A stretch of 15,431 nt of DNA from an uncultured Bacilli bacterium (GTDB taxonomy: Bacteria; Bacillota_I; Bacilli_A; RF39; UBA660): positions 1-15,431 of the forward strand of contig CANQAO010000014.1 in the NCBI GenBank assembly GCA_947589375.1, given 5' to 3'. The notes below the pieces were generated by a model. That model did not search any database, had not been told where the DNA came from, and worked only from the letters and a program-made list of their open reading frames with translations. Numbering within the stretch: position 1 is the stretch's first letter; every line of letters begins with the position of its first letter. Both the position numbers and the translations under genes were made by a program. Positions 13,167-15,431 of this stretch are shown piece after piece.

Positions 13167-13895
13167 TTATCTTATCTTAATTTTTTCATGGCCTAAATCT
13201 AAATAGTCAAAATTACCAATGACATCTTCAATACTGGCATTTTTTTCGACTTGTAAACCATCAAGAGAACCTGCAGTTATATCTAAATCCAAGCCTTCAT
13301 CATCCACGATGATACTATTATCAGCAATGATTTCATCACATTTTATTCTTCCACGTGTATATGGCAATAAAATTTTCGCATTATCTAAGATTAATTTTTG
13401 ACAATTAATATCAAAATTATCAGTTCCCATATATAATTTACTATCTTTAATAGCTAAAATACCTTTCGAACTTAAAATACTATTAATAACGGCGCGATTA
13501 AAATCGTTTTTTGGATTAGTAAAATTCAAGTATGGTTCCGTAATATTTAGATATTTAGCCCCTACTAACATCATCAAATCGGCTTCAATATTAGTTGAAA
13601 TACCATGCATTCCCTTTGATACATCAACATAACAATTGCCTGCACGTACATAAGCATTATCAAGTGGTGTTAAAGATCCATATTTATGTCCTCGGAAAAG
13701 CACGGTTGATAGATTGAAATATAGTTCACTATTATCCATTTGATTTGGCAAAAAAACCATATAAGTATGTCCTGGATGAAAAACAACTTTACCTTTAAAA
13801 TTATTAGGTAATTTTACTTTGTATAATATATTTTCGTTACTTTTATAAGCATCTCTTTGATTAGCAATAATATATTTTATACCATCTAACATCAT
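13167..13895 (-). CDS. Unknown 242-aa protein with beta-solenoid-like C-terminal half
   Basis: Not recognised. No signal peptide or membrane helix. The C-terminal ~110 residues show short hydrophobic steps alternating with D, N and K (ILAIKDSKLYMG, KLILDNAKILLP, CDEIIADNSIIVDDEG). This resembles the rungs of a beta-helix or a bactofilin-like fold; it is an impression from spacing, not a family match. The N-terminal half has KVVFHPGHTYMVFLPNQMD. The start at 13895 follows AGGTGGGGG by about 6 nt; the next ATG (13892) is equally possible. The longer form to 13928 is excluded because the promoter lies inside it. It is a monocistronic gene with a very good promoter and terminator. Confidence 0.7.
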   Translation of the reverse strand: MMLDGIKYIIANQRDAYKSNENILYKVKLPNNFKGKVVFHPGHTYMVFLPNQMDNSELYFNLSTVLFRGHKYGSLTPLDNAYVRAGNCYVDVSKGMHGISTNIEADLMMLVGAKYLNITEPYLNFTNPKNDFNRAVINSILSSKGILAIKDSKLYMGTDNFDINCQKLILDNAKILLPYTRGRIKCDEIIADNSIIVDDEGLDLDITAGSLDGLQVEKNASIEDVIGNFDYLDLGHEKIKIR

Positions 13896-13916
13896 ATTCC
13901 CCCACCTCGATGCCAT

Positions 13917-13944
13917 ATTATAGCACATTTTACTAATAAGTCAA
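13917..13944 (-). promoter_or_regulatory. Promoter of the 242-aa gene
   Basis: TTGACT (13944-13939), 16-nt spacer, TATAAT (13922-13917) with TGC immediately before it (extended -10). The predicted start, near 13910, leaves about 15 nt before the ATG at 13895. The -35 box abuts the terminator of the preceding operon. Confidence 0.75.
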
Positions 13945-13973
13945 ATTAAAACTGCATTTAAGCAGTTTTAATT
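13944..13973. terminator. Perfect 12-bp terminator hairpin ending the surface-protein operon
   Basis: AATTAAAACTGC (13944-13955) and its exact complement (13962-13973) enclose a 6-nt loop. On the minus strand the 3' arm ends in TTTTAATT and further T's. The stem spans the stop codon of the 239-aa gene (13970-13968) and touches the -35 box of the next promoter. Confidence 0.8.
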
Positions 13974-14687
13974 ACAGGTTCTCGAATTTACAAACACTGG
14001 ATTATTAAAGCCTTCATCATCATAAGTGATTTTAAAAGTAGAACCACTATATGTACCATCTTGACATTTTTGGGTAGTATTAGTATTAAATGTAACCTCA
14101 TGGTCACCAAATACAATATTTTTAAAATCGATGTTGGTTACCTTAAGTACATCCCCTAATGATGGATCTGGAACTTTAACTTCTTCAAGCATTTTACTTA
14201 AATCGAAAATGTTATCCGCATCACTATCAAATGCTACAATATTAGTCTTTTGCTTATCATTTGATACTACAAATAATAAATCGTTTGATACTGCAAGTTT
14301 AGTAAAAAAGTCAATAGAAGCATTAGGAACCGCTCTTTCACCATTAATATATACTCCAGTAAAAGTATTATCATCATAAACAATACCATTATAAAATCTA
14401 ACATATACATCTTGCTTTTTACCAGCTAAAGTAATATCTGTAATATTGTACTGATTAAGTCCGCCACACATTGATATTTTTTGATTTTTAGCTAATTTAT
14501 TAAATCGTTCAGTGTTTAAATTAAATATACATTCATCCATTATTTTTATTTCTGTGGTAGTATTGTTAACTCGATGATTTCTATTTGAAGTAAAAATGAA
14601 TATGAGCAAAACGACAATTATTGCACTAAGAATTCCTACTAATAATTTTAAAAATGTTTCTTTTTCCAAATTAATCACCCTTTTCAT
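13968..14687 (-). CDS. Unknown membrane-anchored extracytoplasmic protein (239 aa)
   Basis: Not recognised. A short cytosolic N terminus (1-12) is followed by one strong helix (about 13-33, LKLLVGILSAIIVVLLIFIF) and a ~200-residue outer domain. This outer domain has four cysteines (C53, C74, C208, C238), enough for two disulfides, consistent with an oxidised extracytoplasmic location. It looks beta-rich toward the end. The annotated ATG at 14687 has only a weak ribosome site (AAGGG, 3-4 nt away); a TTG at 14669, with AGGGTGAT ahead, is a credible alternative and keeps the whole helix. It starts 6 nt after the cysteine-rich gene's stop, so the two are one operon and probably one surface system. 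Confidence 0.75.
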   Translation of the reverse strand: MKRVINLEKETFLKLLVGILSAIIVVLLIFIFTSNRNHRVNNTTTEIKIMDECIFNLNTERFNKLAKNQKISMCGGLNQYNITDITLAGKKQDVYVRFYNGIVYDDNTFTGVYINGERAVPNASIDFFTKLAVSNDLLFVVSNDKQKTNIVAFDSDADNIFDLSKMLEEVKVPDPSLGDVLKVTNIDFKNIVFGDHEVTFNTNTTQKCQDGTYSGSTFKITYDDEGFNNPVFVNSRTCN

Positions 14688-14693
14688 TAACCC

Positions 14694-15431
14694 TTAACAT
14701 ACATAACCTGAGTCGTCCCACCATCCAGAGCCTATAGATGCACCCCAAGGAGTATTATGATTACCACAAGCTTTATATCCAGCTCCAGAACATCCGCCAC
14801 ACCTTGTACAAGAATAGCCATCACAGCTATACATATAAAAGATCGTAGAAGGATTATCTTTATGCGAGCACCCTTGCAACACCGCTATACCCCAATCTCG
14901 GCGTTTAGTTCCCAAGATATTACATGCTCCACCAGAATTAGGAACCTGAGCACATGCTTGTGTATTGCATTCTTGATTCCAGCACCAATGATCAGTATAT
15001 CCAGCATCCCAAACATTTTGAGTTCCACCCCCACATGGTTGTGAGCATACATCAACCCAAACATTTTCACAATAATTATAACATGGTTGTGTATTACATT
15101 CTCTTTCCTCACATACTTCCCCAGTTTTGGCATCACGGAATGTCTGTGTTCCACCATCACAATCTTTTGAACATGGAGGGTTATTATCTTGATAAGCTGA
15201 ACAATATTGATAAACTTCTTCTTGTTTTTGACCACTTGTATTACCAGCTCTATCAGTTGCTTGAACACTATAACTGGTGCTGACACCACCATACCTAGTG
15301 GAACCTAAGTATATCGATGTAGAATAGCTATGTCCAGAAGCTGAACGTGAGCCACCACTAACAGTGAAAGAGGCAAGTCCACTATGAGCATCCGATAGTG
15401 AAACTCTTAAATAATATTCACGATAATATTT
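14694..15431 (-). CDS. Secreted cysteine-rich protein with Ig-like and TSP1-like repeats (partial, C-terminal part)
   Basis: The frame is open from the right edge to the TAG/TAA-type stop at 14694; the 245 residues seen are the C-terminal end of a longer protein. Residues 1-67 look like a bacterial Ig-like domain, with DAHSGLASFTVSGG and VQATDRAGNTSG. Two tandem cysteine repeats follow. Repeat 1 has C87, C91, C107, C112, C117 (CSKDC-GGTQ-R ... ECNTQPC). Repeat 2 has C129, C133, C150, C155, C160 (CSQPCGGGTQ ... ECNTQAC). Both fit the thrombospondin type-1 pattern CSxxCGGGxQ ... CNxQxC, and each is preceded by an extra cysteine (C77, C121). The last 75 residues are a further Cys/Gly/Trp-rich module ending WWDDSGYVC. 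No C-terminal sorting signal or membrane helix is seen. It is probably an adhesin or matrix-binding protein; the N terminus is outside the window. Confidence 0.8.
   Translation of the reverse strand, partial: KYYREYYLRVSLSDAHSGLASFTVSGGSRSASGHSYSTSIYLGSTRYGGVSTSYSVQATDRAGNTSGQKQEEVYQYCSAYQDNNPPCSKDCDGGTQTFRDAKTGEVCEERECNTQPCYNYCENVWVDVCSQPCGGGTQNVWDAGYTDHWCWNQECNTQACAQVPNSGGACNILGTKRRDWGIAVLQGCSHKDNPSTIFYMYSCDGYSCTRCGGCSGAGYKACGNHNTPWGASIGSGWWDDSGYVC

Noticed and set aside
14694..14915. A 73-aa gene starting with TTG at 14915
   Set aside because: The same frame is open without a stop to the window edge and encodes continuous Cys-rich repeats, so the TTG is an internal leucine codon of a longer partial gene.
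14885..15292. Overlapping frames on both strands across the Cys-rich gene (135 aa minus, 109 aa plus, His-rich)
   Set aside because: They are shadow frames produced by the biased codon content of the repeats; no ribosome sites or family features.
1..15431. Mycoplasma-type genetic code (TGA = Trp)
   Set aside because: yqfC, yqfD, era, the TM/coiled-coil gene and the 152-aa gene all end in TGA at sensible family lengths, and tryptophans are TGG.
1..15431. CRISPR arrays, tRNA or rRNA genes, insertion sequences
   Set aside because: No regularly spaced repeats, no cloverleaf with tRNA-like T-arm, no rRNA-like stretches and no transposase frames were seen. The only long direct repeat is the 34-bp pair.

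Overview
The window is about 15.4 kb of very AT-rich DNA in which every supported gene lies on the minus strand. It looks like a chromosome segment from a low-GC Gram-positive bacterium of the Bacilli / Erysipelotrichia / RF39-like kind. The reasons are a T-box in front of ileS, the division pair sepF and divIVA, the sporulation-associated pair yqfC-yqfD, and a yqfC-yqfD / ybeY-dgkA-era-yqzL-recO order that parallels Bacillus subtilis. Several genes end in TGA and tryptophan is TGG, so the standard bacterial code applies, not the Mycoplasma code. The species cannot be named from this sequence.

Read in the direction of transcription (right to left):
(1) 15431-13968: the end of a secreted cysteine-rich protein with an Ig-like domain and two thrombospondin-type-1-like repeats, followed 6 nt later by a membrane-anchored protein, then a strong terminator.
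(2) 13895-13167: a cytosolic protein of unknown function with its own promoter and terminator.
(3) 12938-12440: a two-gene phage-lysis-like cassette (TM/coiled-coil protein plus holin-like protein) with no endolysin in view.
(4) 12282-10644: a one-TM protein, the CsaA chaperone and an acidic helical protein, as one operon with promoter and terminator.
(5) 10497-6505: yqfC, yqfD, a VanZ-like membrane protein, ybeY, dgkA, era and a 95-aa protein, tightly packed with several overlaps. phoH, the 7TM-HD gene yqfF/pgpH and cdd, found between these genes in B. subtilis, are absent.
(6) 6282-5785: a monocistronic Tat-like lipoprotein gene with its own promoter and terminator. Its 3' end repeats, almost exactly over 34 bp, the 3' end of the preceding 95-aa gene.
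(7) 5699-4877: yqzL (29 aa) and recO, then a terminator.
(8) 4702-3782: sepF, and divIVA with its own promoter.
(9) 3786-187: promoter, Ile T-box, ileS, and a YkuD-type L,D-transpeptidase-like gene.
(10) 126-15: a promoter followed by a compact leader with three mutually exclusive hairpins ending in a terminator. It should control a gene beyond the left edge.

Housekeeping content covers translation and ribosome maturation (IleS, YbeY, Era), DNA repair (RecO), cell division (SepF, DivIVA) and envelope lipid recycling (DgkA). The most unusual items are the TSP1-like repeats, the unidentified attenuator at the left edge, the 34-bp repeat flanking the lipoprotein gene, and the isolated holin-like pair.
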